From NCBI GenBank assembly GCA_964544955.1, contig CAZJEB010000001.1, forward strand, positions 1-64,000: a stretch of 64,000 bases of DNA. Direction: 5' to 3'. Positions 19,193 through 28,408 of the stretch are shown here, piece by piece. The notes beneath the pieces are model-generated. The model was given only the letters and a program-made list of their open reading frames with translations, searched no databases and was not told where the DNA came from. How positions within the stretch are numbered: the stretch's first letter is position 1; each line of letters opens with the position of its first letter. Origin of the DNA: JAAZPT01 sp964544955. Its GTDB lineage: Bacteria; Bacillota; Clostridia; Christensenellales; Aristaeellaceae. The translations under genes and the position numbers were made by a program.

Positions 19193-20066
19193 TGTTGATA
19201 ATTGTAATGATTTAATTGACACAAATTTATTACAAATAATAGCTGATAAATGCCAAATTGAAGAAGGCATAGAACAAGAATGCTATATAAATATTCTGTT
19301 TACAGATAATGATGGCATTAAAATTTTAAACAAAAATATGAGAGGGCTAGATAGTTCTACGGATGTGCTATCGTTTCCTAGCATAAATATTAAAAACAGC
19401 ACCTTAGGCGACAATATATTAATGATTGAAGCAACTTATGATGTTGATAATTCTTGTTATTTTATTGGTGATATTGCTATATCAGTGGAGCAAGCAAAAA
19501 TTCAAGCAAAAGAATTTGGGCATTCTTACAAAAGGGAAATTGCCTATTTATTAACCCATTCAATTTTACACTTGTTTGGTTATGATCACATTGATGAAAA
19601 CGATAAAAGAGAGATGAGAAAAATGGAAGAAAAAATCTTAAAATCCCTAAATATTAGTCGCGATGATAATGGTGAAGTAAGCAATGAAACTCTTATCAAT
19701 TTAGCTATTAAAGCGATGGATAGGGCATATGTACCTTACTCAAATTTTCCAGTAGGTGCATGTTTACTAAGCGCTGATGGTAGAATTTTTCAAGGCTGTA
19801 ATATAGAAAATGCTGCTTATGGAGTAACTATGTGTGCTGAAAGAACAGCTTTATTTAAAGCTGTTAGCGAAGGTGCTAGAGAATTTACAAAAATTGCAGT
19901 AGTTGGTAAAAATACAAAGGCTTTTCCCTGTGGATCATGCAGGCAAGCACTTAATGAGTTTGCTCCAAATATTGTTGTGCTTGTTGGTGATAAAACTGGC
20001 GATTTTGTTGAAACAACTTTAAATGAGTTACTTCCAAATAGTTTTGGTCCAAAATCTTTAATTTGA
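19176..20066 (+). CDS. ybeY-cdd: Fusion of endoribonuclease YbeY and cytidine deaminase
   Basis: One uninterrupted 296-residue frame holds two enzymes. Residues 1-158 are YbeY, the rRNA-maturation RNase, with the zinc motif HSILHLFGYDH (H128, H132, H138). Residues 168-296 are cytidine deaminase, with CAERTALF (C220, E222) and PCGSCRQ (C252, C255) binding zinc. Only about ten residues link them (ISRDDNGEVS). The usual order in Bacillota is separate ybeY, dgkA and cdd genes; dgkA is missing here. Normal sizes for both domains suggest both are active. The ATG has no good ribosome binding site and overlaps pgpH by 17 bases, so translation is probably coupled. Confidence 0.93.
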   Translation: MKLIYDVDNCNDLIDTNLLQIIADKCQIEEGIEQECYINILFTDNDGIKILNKNMRGLDSSTDVLSFPSINIKNSTLGDNILMIEATYDVDNSCYFIGDIAISVEQAKIQAKEFGHSYKREIAYLLTHSILHLFGYDHIDENDKREMRKMEEKILKSLNISRDDNGEVSNETLINLAIKAMDRAYVPYSNFPVGACLLSADGRIFQGCNIENAAYGVTMCAERTALFKAVSEGAREFTKIAVVGKNTKAFPCGSCRQALNEFAPNIVVLVGDKTGDFVETTLNELLPNSFGPKSLI

Positions 20067-20078
20067 AAGGGTAAATAA

Positions 20079-20972
20079 ATGCAAAATGAATTTCGTTCTG
20101 GCTTTGTTACAATTGTAGGCAAACCCAATGTAGGAAAATCCACTTTAATGAATGCACTTGTTGGTGAAAAAATTTCAATAGTAACAAATAGGCCTCAAAC
20201 TACAAGAAATAGAATTATGGGTGTATTATCTAAAGATAATTATCAAATGGTGTTTTTAGATACCCCAGGCATACACAAACCTAAAACAAAGCTTGGCGAA
20301 TTTATGAATAAAAGTATAAACGATGCCATGAAAGGAATGGACGCTTTAATTGTAGTGGTTGATTCCTCTTTTATTAAAGAAAATGATTTAGAAATTGTTG
20401 AAAATATGAGTAAAAGCAATGTGTTTAAAGTTCTTATATTAAACAAAATTGACCTTATAGAAAAATCAGAAATTCTTAATATAATAAATAAATTTTCAGA
20501 GTATCGTTATGATGCTATATTGCCAATTAGCGCTCGCAAAGGTGATGGATTAAAAGAATTGGAAAACCTTCTTTTATCAAAACTACCTGAAGGACCCCAA
20601 TATTTTCCTGATGATATGATAACGGATCAACCTGAAAGAGTAATATGTGCTGAAATAATTAGAGAAAAAGCTTTATTATTTCTTCAAGAAGAAATTCCAC
20701 ATGGAATAGGCGTTGATATATTAAAAATATCTAATATAAGGGAAGATTTAGTTGAAATCCATGCGGATTTATACTGTGAAAAAAACTCTCACAAAAGTAT
20801 AATAATAGGCAAGAATGGTAGCATGCTTGGTAAAATTGGGAAATCTGCACGTTTAGATATTGAAAATTTACTTGGTAACCGTGTTAACTTAAAGTTATGG
20901 GTTAAAGTTCGTGAAGGATGGAGAAATCGAGGAAGCGATCTATTTAACCTTGGTTATACAGAAAAAAGCTGA
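20079..20972 (+). CDS. era: GTPase Era
   Basis: Era is an essential GTPase that binds the 3' end of 16S rRNA during 30S assembly. The 297-residue protein has G1 GKPNVGKST, G2 with NRPQTTRNR, G3 DTPGIHKPK, G4 NKID, and a C-terminal KH domain with IIGKNGSMLGKIG. GAAAGGG lies upstream of the ATG. It is last in the phoH operon and ends inside a terminator hairpin. Confidence 0.97.
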   Translation: MQNEFRSGFVTIVGKPNVGKSTLMNALVGEKISIVTNRPQTTRNRIMGVLSKDNYQMVFLDTPGIHKPKTKLGEFMNKSINDAMKGMDALIVVVDSSFIKENDLEIVENMSKSNVFKVLILNKIDLIEKSEILNIINKFSEYRYDAILPISARKGDGLKELENLLLSKLPEGPQYFPDDMITDQPERVICAEIIREKALLFLQEEIPHGIGVDILKISNIREDLVEIHADLYCEKNSHKSIIIGKNGSMLGKIGKSARLDIENLLGNRVNLKLWVKVREGWRNRGSDLFNLGYTEKS

Positions 20973-20990
20973 TATAAATCAGCTTTTTTT
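20962..20990. terminator. Bidirectional terminator between era and topB
   Basis: GCTGAT (20968-20973) and ATCAGC (20978-20983) pair around an ATAA loop. The stem is flanked by an A-run on the left and seven T residues on the right, so it can work for both converging genes. Confidence 0.85.
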
Positions 20991-23084
20991 AATGAAATTT
21001 ACTTTATCTTTATCTAGTTTTATTGTACCTGTGCTACCAACAATTTCTTTGTTTTTAAAAAGAAGTGTTATCAATTTTTTATCAATTATTGGGCCACCAG
21101 ATCTTTCTAATGTGTTTTTCCATATTGTAAATTTGCAACCATTATTCCAATTTGAGCAATAAAAGGCTTTTGAATTTTCGCTTATTTTACCGTCGCTACA
21201 TAAAGGGCAATTAATATTTAAACTTGAGCTTCTAGTTTTTTTATATTTTTCTTCTTTATCAAATTTTACGTTGGCCTCAGCTTTTATTCCATTATCAACT
21301 ACATTTATTGTAAAGTTCCTAATATCAGTTAAAAAACTTGAGGACAATTCTCTAGAATTTATTTTGTTAATATATATGTTTTCTAAAGATAATTCCCATT
21401 TTCCAGTTAATTCAGGTGAAGCCAGCTCTTCAGGGATTACTTGAATTAAATTTTTTCCTTTTTCAGTAGCTATTAAAGAATTTTTATTTCTAATTAAATA
21501 ATTTACACTAATAAGCCTTTCAATAATAGCAGCTCTTGTTGCAGGTGTTCCTAATCCACTACCTTTCATAGCGTTCTTAATTTCGTCATCATCTATTAAT
21601 CTACCAGCATTTTCCATTGCTGATAGTAAACTTGCATCATTATAATATTCAGGAGGCTTTGTTTTTTCTTCTTTTATTTTTGCATCTACAAGCTTTCGTA
21701 TATCGCCTATAGATAGCTTTGGTAATAACTTATCATCTTCTTTATTGGATTTTTTCTTTTTTAATGGCTTTTCTACTTCTCTCCAACCTAAATCTACAAT
21801 AGTTTTACCTGTACAAATAAAATGGTGGTTTTCAACTTTTGTAATAATCTTTTGCACATCTGTAAGGCAAGGCGGGAAAAAAGCTGATATAAAACGCTGT
21901 ATTACCATTTTCAATAATAATGCACAATCGGGTGGTAAACTATCCCAGTTTATTTTTTTACCAGTTGGTATTATTGCATGATGATCACTAACTTTTTCAT
22001 TGTTGAATATTCTTTTTGAGTTCTTTTTAATACCATCTTTCGCGGTATCAACAAAAGCAATATATTCTTCAGGCAACTTATCAAGCAAACCTGGTATTTT
22101 TGCTTTTAAATCATCACTTAAGTATTTACTATCTGTTCTTGGGTATGTAAGTAATTTATATTTTTCATATAATTCTTGTGCTAAAGATAATACTTTTTTT
22201 GCTGTAAAACCAAGCTGTTGATTTGCTGCTCGCTGTAATGAGGTTAGGTCAAATAATTGAGGTGCAATTTCTGTATTTCTATCTGTATCGTTAGAAACAA
22301 TAGTGCCATTTTTGCCTTTAACAAATACCACTATCGATTCGGCTTTTTCCTTTGATTGTATTTGTTTGTTAGTTTTTAAGTCTTTAGATTCAATGTCAAA
22401 CCAATTAGCCTCATAATCCCCAAAATCTGCGTTTATTGTATAATAAAGTTGGGGTACAAAGCTATCAATATCATTTTGTCGTTTAACTATTAAAGCAAGG
22501 GTAGGGGTTTGTACACGGCCCACGCTAAGTTTGGCATTATATTTTATTGAATAAACTCTACTAGCATTCATTCCAATATACCAATCTGCATAGGCTCTAC
22601 ATATTGAACTGTAATATAAACTATCAAAATCTGACCCATTTTTTATTTTTTTAAATCCATCAATAATCGCTTCGTCTGTCATACTACTTATCCATAAGCG
22701 TTTAAATGGTTTATTAGATTTTGAGTATTCGTAAATAAGTCTAAATATTAATTCGCCTTCTCTTCCAGCATCTGTTGCGCAAATAATCTCATCAACATCA
22801 TTATTATTAAACAATTCTTTTACAACTTTATATTGGCTAGCTGTTTTCCTTATTGATTTTAGAGGTATTTTGGAAGGGAGTATTGGCAAATCTGCCAATT
22901 TCCAGCTTTTATATTTTGTGTCTATTTCATTTGGTTCTTTTAATGTTACCAAATGACCCAATGCCCAAGTAACAATGTATTTATCGTTTTCTAAACCGTT
23001 TAATGTTTTTTTATTACATTTTAAAACACGGGCTATATCCCTTGCAACACTTGGTTTTTCTGCAATTATAAGTTTTTTTGACAT
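20979..23084 (-). CDS. topB: DNA topoisomerase III
   Basis: A type IA topoisomerase of 701 residues. The TOPRIM domain begins LIIAEKPSVARDIA and contains DAGREGE (105-111); the active-site Tyr is Y314 in LTYPRTDS. A C-terminal zinc-ribbon-like segment has the pattern CPLC...C...C (NCPLCSDGK to NNGCKFTIW). It decatenates DNA during replication. The ATG lacks a strong ribosome binding site. It lies downstream of nrdR on the same strand, separated by a hairpin, so its expression may depend on read-through or on an unseen promoter. Confidence 0.95.
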   Translation of the reverse strand: MSKKLIIAEKPSVARDIARVLKCNKKTLNGLENDKYIVTWALGHLVTLKEPNEIDTKYKSWKLADLPILPSKIPLKSIRKTASQYKVVKELFNNNDVDEIICATDAGREGELIFRLIYEYSKSNKPFKRLWISSMTDEAIIDGFKKIKNGSDFDSLYYSSICRAYADWYIGMNASRVYSIKYNAKLSVGRVQTPTLALIVKRQNDIDSFVPQLYYTINADFGDYEANWFDIESKDLKTNKQIQSKEKAESIVVFVKGKNGTIVSNDTDRNTEIAPQLFDLTSLQRAANQQLGFTAKKVLSLAQELYEKYKLLTYPRTDSKYLSDDLKAKIPGLLDKLPEEYIAFVDTAKDGIKKNSKRIFNNEKVSDHHAIIPTGKKINWDSLPPDCALLLKMVIQRFISAFFPPCLTDVQKIITKVENHHFICTGKTIVDLGWREVEKPLKKKKSNKEDDKLLPKLSIGDIRKLVDAKIKEEKTKPPEYYNDASLLSAMENAGRLIDDDEIKNAMKGSGLGTPATRAAIIERLISVNYLIRNKNSLIATEKGKNLIQVIPEELASPELTGKWELSLENIYINKINSRELSSSFLTDIRNFTINVVDNGIKAEANVKFDKEEKYKKTRSSSLNINCPLCSDGKISENSKAFYCSNWNNGCKFTIWKNTLERSGGPIIDKKLITLLFKNKEIVGSTGTIKLDKDKVNFIKKS

Positions 23085-23097
23085 TTATACTCAATAA

Positions 23098-23117
23098 AAG
23101 GGCTTAAAAAAGCCCTT
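23098..23117 (-). terminator. Hairpin terminator after nrdR
   Basis: On the minus strand, AAGGGCTT and AAGCCCTT form an 8-bp stem with a T-rich loop, followed by TTATT. It sits at the nrdR stop, before topB. Confidence 0.7.
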
Positions 23118-23589
23118 AATCCTTGTCTGTTTTGTTTTCTCTTATTAAGTGGGTTAATTCATCCATAAAGCTACTAATATCAGTAAATTGCCTATAAACG
23201 GATGCAAACCTTACATAAGCAACCTCATCTAATGCTTTTAGTTCCCGCATAACCAATTCGCCAATAAACATGCTTGATATTTCACCGTTCTCAGCGCTAC
23301 TATAAAGTTCATGTTCTATTCTTGTTACAATTTGGTTTATTTGAAGCATAGATATAGGTCTTTTTTCACAAGCTCTTAATATCCCATTTTTGATTTTGTC
23401 AGAATTGTATGCTTCCCTTGTGTTATCTTTTTTAATAACATATATAGGGGCAAGTTCAATGCGCTCGTAAGTTGTAAATCTTCTTTTACAACTTAGGCAT
23501 TCTCTTCTTCTTCTTATAGCCATACCATTTTCAATGGGTCGAGAATCAAGAACCTTACTTTCGGTTGTATTACAAAATTGACATTTCAT
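23116..23589 (-). CDS. nrdR: Transcriptional repressor NrdR
   Basis: The 157-residue regulator of ribonucleotide reductase genes has an N-terminal zinc ribbon (CQFC near the start and CLSCKRRFTTYER) and then an ATP-cone domain, which senses ATP/dATP (VIKKDNTREAYNSDKI). Length and motifs are typical. No nrd gene or NrdR box is obvious nearby. It has its own promoter at 23621-23649, back to back with the lepA promoter. Confidence 0.96.
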   Translation of the reverse strand: MKCQFCNTTESKVLDSRPIENGMAIRRRRECLSCKRRFTTYERIELAPIYVIKKDNTREAYNSDKIKNGILRACEKRPISMLQINQIVTRIEHELYSSAENGEISSMFIGELVMRELKALDEVAYVRFASVYRQFTDISSFMDELTHLIRENKTDKD

Positions 23590-23620
23590 AAAATTTCACC
23601 TTTCAAATTATCATTATTTT

Positions 23621-23649
23621 ATTATAATTAAAAAATAAGGATAATTCAA
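23621..23649 (-). promoter_or_regulatory. Promoter of nrdR
   Basis: On the minus strand, TTGAAT (23644-23649), a 17-nt spacer and a perfect TATAAT (23621-23626), about 32 bases before the ATG. Confidence 0.65.
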
Positions 23650-23690
23650 TAGTATACAAAAAGTTTGTTCAGTCTATATCTAATTAAACA

Positions 23691-23719
23691 TTGATTTTTG
23701 TTTAATATTAATATATTAT
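23691..23719 (+). promoter_or_regulatory. Promoter of lepA
   Basis: TTGATT (23691-23696), a 17-nt spacer and TATTAT (23714-23719), about 28 bases before the chosen lepA ATG at 23748. Confidence 0.6.
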
Positions 23720-23747
23720 TAGTTTGATAAATACTTGGAGGTATATA

Positions 23748-25556
23748 ATGTCGGATAATAGACTTTCACATATTCGCAACTTTTGTATTGTTGCCCATAT
23801 AGACCATGGAAAGTCCACCCTTGCGGATAGAATATTGGAAAAAACTGGCGTTTTTGATCAAAGGCAAATGACAGAACAAATTCTTGATAGCATGGATCTT
23901 GAACGCGAACGTGGTATTACAATAAAAAGTAAAGCTGTTAGAATGCAATATAAGGCAAATGATGGTGAAACTTATACGCTAAATTTAATTGATACTCCTG
24001 GCCATGTTGACTTTGCATATGAAGTTAGTAGGGCATTAGCCGCATGTGAAGGAGCTCTTTGTGTTGTTGATGCTACGCAGGGTGTTGAAGCGCAAACTTT
24101 AGCAAATGTATATATGGCCTTGGAGCATAACTTGGAAATTGTTCCGGTAATAAATAAAATTGACCTTCCTAGCGCACGTACAGATGAAGTTCGCGATGAA
24201 ATTGAGGATGTTATTGGCTTAGATGCATCTACTGCACCAGCAGTATCCGCTAAAACTGGTGAAAATATAGATCAGGTTTTAGAAGCCATTGTTAATACAG
24301 TTCCATCACCAAGTGGAAATGATAATTTACCATTACAAGCTTTAATTTTTGATGCTTTTTATGATAATTATAAAGGCGCAATTTGTTTTGTTAGGGTAGT
24401 AAATGGAAAAATCAAACCAGGCATGAAAATGCGTATGATGGCTGGGAAAAGCGAATTTGATGTTGTAGAAGTTGGGACATTCCAACCAGGATATGTTCCA
24501 TGTAATGAGTTACTATCTGGCGAAGTTGGTTATGTTGCAGCATCAATTAAAGATGTACGCGAAACTAGAGTGGGCGATACAATAACCGATGCAAGTAATC
24601 CAGCTAAAGAGCCTTTGCCTGGTTATAGAAAAGTAACCCCAATGGTTTATTGTGGAATTTACCCTGCGGATGGAGCAGACTATGATAATTTGAAAGATGC
24701 TCTTGAAAAATTGCATATGAATGATGCATCATTATCATTTGATAATGAATCCTCAGCAGCCCTAGGCTTTGGGTTTAGGTGTGGCTTCCTTGGTTTATTG
24801 CATATGGAAATTATTCAACAAAGGCTAGAGAGAGAATTTGATTTAGCTTTGGTAACAACCACACCTAGCGTTATTTATAGGGTTAACAAATTAAATGGTG
24901 AACAGCTGGAAATTGATAATCCTATTGCATTACCATCACCAACGGAAATAGACAGCATTGAGGAACCCATAGTTACGGCAACAATTTTCTCACCTCAAAC
25001 TTATGTTGGTTCAATTATGGAACTTTGCGTTGAAAAACGTGGTGTTTTTATTGATATGCAATATGAAGGTAACAGAGTTAAACTTACTTACGAACTACCT
25101 TTAAATGAAGTAATTTTTGACTTTTTTGATCAAATTAAAAGCAGGTCAAAGGGTTATGCTTCTTTTGACTATGAGCTTAAAGAATATCAAAAAAGTGATC
25201 TTGTTAAATTGGATATTTTACTTAATGGTGATATATGCGATGCCTTTTCAATTATTGTGCATAGGGATAAGGCTTATGCACGTGGAAGGAATATGGCAGA
25301 ACGCTTAAAAGAAGCTATACCACGTCAATTATTTGAAATTCCAATTCAAGCTGCAATAGGCGGTAAGGTAATTGCAAGGGAAACCGTAAAAGCTATGCGT
25401 AAAGATGTATTAGCTAAATGTTATGGTGGCGATATAACAAGGAAGAAAAAACTTATTGAAAAACAAAAAGAAGGTAAAAAACGTATGCGTCAGTTTGGTA
25501 ATGTAGAAGTACCAAGCGAAGCTTTCTTGGCAGTATTAAAAATGGGAGATAATTAA
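23748..25556 (+). CDS. lepA: Elongation factor 4 (LepA)
   Basis: A 602-residue ribosomal GTPase related to EF-G. It begins with [18 protein letters not shown], then has [17 protein letters not shown] and NKIDLP, and a C-terminal LepA-specific domain. LepA influences translation initiation and elongation under stress; its exact role is debated. The ATG at 23748 follows GGAGG at a suitable distance. An in-frame upstream start at 23724 would lie close to the promoter and add an atypical tail. Confidence 0.96.
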   Translation: MSDNRLSHIRNFCIVAHIDHGKSTLADRILEKTGVFDQRQMTEQILDSMDLERERGITIKSKAVRMQYKANDGETYTLNLIDTPGHVDFAYEVSRALAACEGALCVVDATQGVEAQTLANVYMALEHNLEIVPVINKIDLPSARTDEVRDEIEDVIGLDASTAPAVSAKTGENIDQVLEAIVNTVPSPSGNDNLPLQALIFDAFYDNYKGAICFVRVVNGKIKPGMKMRMMAGKSEFDVVEVGTFQPGYVPCNELLSGEVGYVAASIKDVRETRVGDTITDASNPAKEPLPGYRKVTPMVYCGIYPADGADYDNLKDALEKLHMNDASLSFDNESSAALGFGFRCGFLGLLHMEIIQQRLEREFDLALVTTTPSVIYRVNKLNGEQLEIDNPIALPSPTEIDSIEEPIVTATIFSPQTYVGSIMELCVEKRGVFIDMQYEGNRVKLTYELPLNEVIFDFFDQIKSRSKGYASFDYELKEYQKSDLVKLDILLNGDICDAFSIIVHRDKAYARGRNMAERLKEAIPRQLFEIPIQAAIGGKVIARETVKAMRKDVLAKCYGGDITRKKKLIEKQKEGKKRMRQFGNVEVPSEAFLAVLKMGDN

Positions 25557-25604
25557 CAATTTTCTAAACCCAATTTGAGAAATTGACAAGGAGAAACTAA
25601 ATAA

Positions 25605-26768
25605 ATGGCTGCTAAAAAAGTTGGTATAATGGGTGGAAGTTTTGACCCCATTCATAATAGACATATTGAACTTGCAAAAGCCGCTTTAAAAGAATATAAA
25701 CTAGATAGCATTTTATTTATTCCCTCAGGAAATCCTCCCCATAAGGATGGATTAAGCGCAAGTGCGGGGGAAAGAATGCAAATGATAAGGCTTGCTATTT
25801 CAAATTATAAAGACTTTTGTGTATCAAATATTGAGTTGACAAGGTCGGGAAAATCTTACACAGTTGATACTATGAATCAATTAACAAAAGAAAACCCTGA
25901 TACAGAGTATTATTATATAATTGGTGAAGACTCGTTAAACAATCTTGAAAATTGGTATAAACCACTTGAACTATTTAAGCTATGTAACTTTATTGTTGCC
26001 AAAAGGGATAATAATATAGAAACAGAAACTAGCTTAAAAGAGTTTACTGATATGGGGGCAAAGTTTTTTATGTTAAACTTAAGCCCAATCAATATTTCAT
26101 CTACTAAAATTAGAGAAGATTTAAAAAACAATTATTTTTCAAGCGATATACCAATTCCAGTTTTTGAGTATATTTATGATATGGGCTTGTATGGTATAAA
26201 GCCTAGAAATGAGCATTATCGCGATTATATAGTAAAACTATCTACAATGCTTACCGATAGAAGGCTAGCCCATTCTCTAGCAGTAGCCTATACGGCAAGG
26301 AATTTAGCAGCTAAACATAAAGTTAATAAAAACCTAACAACAACCGCAGCATTGCTACATGATTGTGCAAAATGCATGTCATTAAGCACATTACAGCAAA
26401 TAGCTGGGGACAACAATCTATATTTTGACCCTGTTACATACAATACATCTTTGCTACACGCACCAATAGGTGCTCAGCTTGCTAAAACTGTATTTGGTAT
26501 CGATGATGAAAAAGTGCTCTCCGCAATATCCTACCACACAACAGGAATGTCAGGTATGAATGCCTTAGATATGATTATTTTTTTAGCTGATAAAATAGAG
26601 CCTACTAGAATGTCATATACAAATCTTGAAGAGATTAGAAAATTAGCTGAAACTGACCTAAAAAAAGCGATGAAACTTAGTATAAAAAGTACTGGCGCCT
26701 ATCTAAAAATATCAGGTGATAAAGTACATATTAACACAGTTAGATTGCTTGAATGGTTAAGAAAATAA
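25605..26768 (+). CDS. nadD-yqeK: Fusion of nicotinate-nucleotide adenylyltransferase (NadD) and YqeK HD hydrolase
   Basis: One 387-residue frame carries two enzymes. Residues 1-200 are NadD, which makes deamido-NAD: GGSFDPIHNRH and SSTKIRED are the nucleotidyltransferase motifs. Residues 204-387 are a YqeK-like HD domain with H223, the HD pair H252-D253 (LLHDCAK) and H311 in SYHTTG. YqeK proteins hydrolyse diadenosine tetraphosphate symmetrically. In many Bacillota nadD, yqeK and rsfS are separate adjacent genes in this order, so this is an in-place fusion; rsfS follows directly. Such fusions may exist elsewhere. AAGGAGAAA precedes the ATG. Confidence 0.93.
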   Translation: MAAKKVGIMGGSFDPIHNRHIELAKAALKEYKLDSILFIPSGNPPHKDGLSASAGERMQMIRLAISNYKDFCVSNIELTRSGKSYTVDTMNQLTKENPDTEYYYIIGEDSLNNLENWYKPLELFKLCNFIVAKRDNNIETETSLKEFTDMGAKFFMLNLSPINISSTKIREDLKNNYFSSDIPIPVFEYIYDMGLYGIKPRNEHYRDYIVKLSTMLTDRRLAHSLAVAYTARNLAAKHKVNKNLTTTAALLHDCAKCMSLSTLQQIAGDNNLYFDPVTYNTSLLHAPIGAQLAKTVFGIDDEKVLSAISYHTTGMSGMNALDMIIFLADKIEPTRMSYTNLEEIRKLAETDLKKAMKLSIKSTGAYLKISGDKVHINTVRLLEWLRK

Positions 26769-26789
26769 ATTAATAAAAGGGGATTTATT

Positions 26790-27158
26790 ATGGAATCAAG
26801 AGAACTTGCAATAAAAATTGCACAAATTTTAAACTCAAAAAAAGCTGATAAAATTGATGTTCTAAAGGTAAGTCATCGCACAGTAATAACAGATTATTTA
26901 GTTATTGCAAGTGGTAATAGCTACCCTCAAGTTAGAGGCTTGATGGATGAAGTAGAGGATAAGCTTGCAAAAGAAAACATATTCCCTGTTAGAAAAGAAG
27001 GCATGCAAGAAGCAAGGTGGGGGGTTCTTGACTATAACTATGTTATGGTGCATATTTTCCACCAACACGAACGTGATTTTTATAAGCTTGATAGTTTATG
27101 GGCAGATGATACAAATAAAGTAGAAATTGATTTTGAAAAGGCTAATGATGAAGAATAA
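26790..27158 (+). CDS. rsfS: Ribosome silencing factor RsfS
   Basis: The 122-residue protein binds uL14 on the large subunit and blocks subunit joining when nutrients are short. Recognised by TDYLVIASGNSYPQVRGL, the conserved RKEGMQEARWGVLDY and VHIFHQHERDFY. It follows nadD-yqeK by 21 bases with an AAAAGGGG site. Its last 14 bases overlap the next gene. Confidence 0.95.
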   Translation: MESRELAIKIAQILNSKKADKIDVLKVSHRTVITDYLVIASGNSYPQVRGLMDEVEDKLAKENIFPVRKEGMQEARWGVLDYNYVMVHIFHQHERDFYKLDSLWADDTNKVEIDFEKANDEE

Positions 27159-27570
27159 AATTGTAATAAAAAAAGATTTTATAATTATAGGAATTGTTCT
27201 TTTGCTTGCTTTAATTTCTTTTCTTTTTATTCAAATGCAAAACAAAAATTCAACCCCCACTGGTGAGGTTGAAATTTATGTAGATGGAAACCTTTATAAA
27301 AATGTTAAAATTGATGAAGGAACAACTGAAGTAATTAAACAGGATAATGGTTTAGTAAATGAATTAAAGTTTACACACAATGGGGTGTTTATGAATTACT
27401 CAAGTTGTAATAATCAACTTTGCGTACATCAAGGCGAAGTGAATTTTGATAACTATTCAACCCGATTTTTGGGTAATTCCATTATTTGCTTGCCTAACAG
27501 GGTAGTTGTATCACTTGTTGTTGATGAAGAAGAAAACACTAAGCAAGAAGTTGTTCCAGATGCATATTAG
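27145..27570 (+). CDS. Membrane-anchored NusG domain II protein
   Basis: The 141-residue protein has one TM helix near residues 12-30 and then an extracellular NusG_II-type domain (PF07009), marked by SSCNNQLCVHQG and ICLPNRVVV. The two Cys could form a disulfide. The family is common in Clostridia beside cell-envelope genes; its function is unknown. I start at the ATG at 27145 (a second ATG is at 27148), inside the end of rsfS. Its end overlaps the 3' end of the converging uppP gene by 32 bases. Confidence 0.82.
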   Translation: MMKNKIVIKKDFIIIGIVLLLALISFLFIQMQNKNSTPTGEVEIYVDGNLYKNVKIDEGTTEVIKQDNGLVNELKFTHNGVFMNYSSCNNQLCVHQGEVNFDNYSTRFLGNSIICLPNRVVVSLVVDEEENTKQEVVPDAY

Positions 27571-28399
27571 TACTTAAACTTGGCATTGGTACAAAACCAA
27601 ACGCACCAGTAATTTGTAATAAAATTACTACAAAACCTAAGGCTATAACATAAAAAGCAAACCATTTTAAAGATATTTTAGCAATTAAATCAAGCATAAA
27701 TTTAATTGCAATATAACCAAATAAAGCTGCTGAAATCATACCTAATATTGTGGGTATGATTTCTATTTGCGCAAAATAATTATTTTCTATAGCGTTTTTA
27801 CCTTCATAAAGCAAACTACCAACTATAGCAGGGGCACTCATCATGAAAGAAAACTTTGCTGCAGTTTTTTTATCAAGCCCAGATAATACCCCACCAAAGA
27901 TTGTTGAGCCACTTCTGCTTACTCCAGGTAATAAACCTAAAATTTGAGAAAGTCCCATGGCAACAGCATTTGTTAACCCAACTTCTTTTTTCTCGGTATT
28001 TTGTTTTTTTAACTTTTCTGCATAGTATTGACTTGTTAAAAGTAAAATACCAGTAAGTATAAAGGATATACCTAAAAAACTTCCAGATTCAAATATATCT
28101 AAAACATCTCCAAACAAAACAACAGATATAAGGGCAGGAAGTGATGCTATAAAAAGAAACAATAAGGTTTTGCTGCGGAAAGGATTTTTTAGTATTGCTA
28201 ACCAATCCTTCCAAAATACAATTAATACAACCAATAAAGTTCCAACATGTAGAAGTATATCAAATATTAAATATGTACCACTAGTGTCGTTAAAACCAAA
28301 TAAATTTCTTACTATTAAAAGGTGACCGCTTGATGATATTGGCAAAAACTCAGCTAAACCTTGCAATATTCCAAGCAATATTCCTTGAATTACAGTCAT
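27539..28399 (-). CDS. uppP: Undecaprenyl-diphosphate phosphatase
   Basis: UppP (BacA) dephosphorylates undecaprenyl diphosphate to regenerate the lipid carrier for wall glycans. The 286-residue polytopic protein has both signature segments, EFLPISSSGHL and LPGVSRSGSTI, and about eight TM helices. It is the third gene of pyrG-degV-uppP, 9 bases after degV. No terminator is visible: the 3' end runs into the converging NusG-II gene. Confidence 0.95.
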   Translation of the reverse strand: MTVIQGILLGILQGLAEFLPISSSGHLLIVRNLFGFNDTSGTYLIFDILLHVGTLLVVLIVFWKDWLAILKNPFRSKTLLFLFIASLPALISVVLFGDVLDIFESGSFLGISFILTGILLLTSQYYAEKLKKQNTEKKEVGLTNAVAMGLSQILGLLPGVSRSGSTIFGGVLSGLDKKTAAKFSFMMSAPAIVGSLLYEGKNAIENNYFAQIEIIPTILGMISAALFGYIAIKFMLDLIAKISLKWFAFYVIALGFVVILLQITGAFGFVPMPSLSTNMHLEQLLA

Positions 28400-28408
28400 A
28401 ATTACCTC

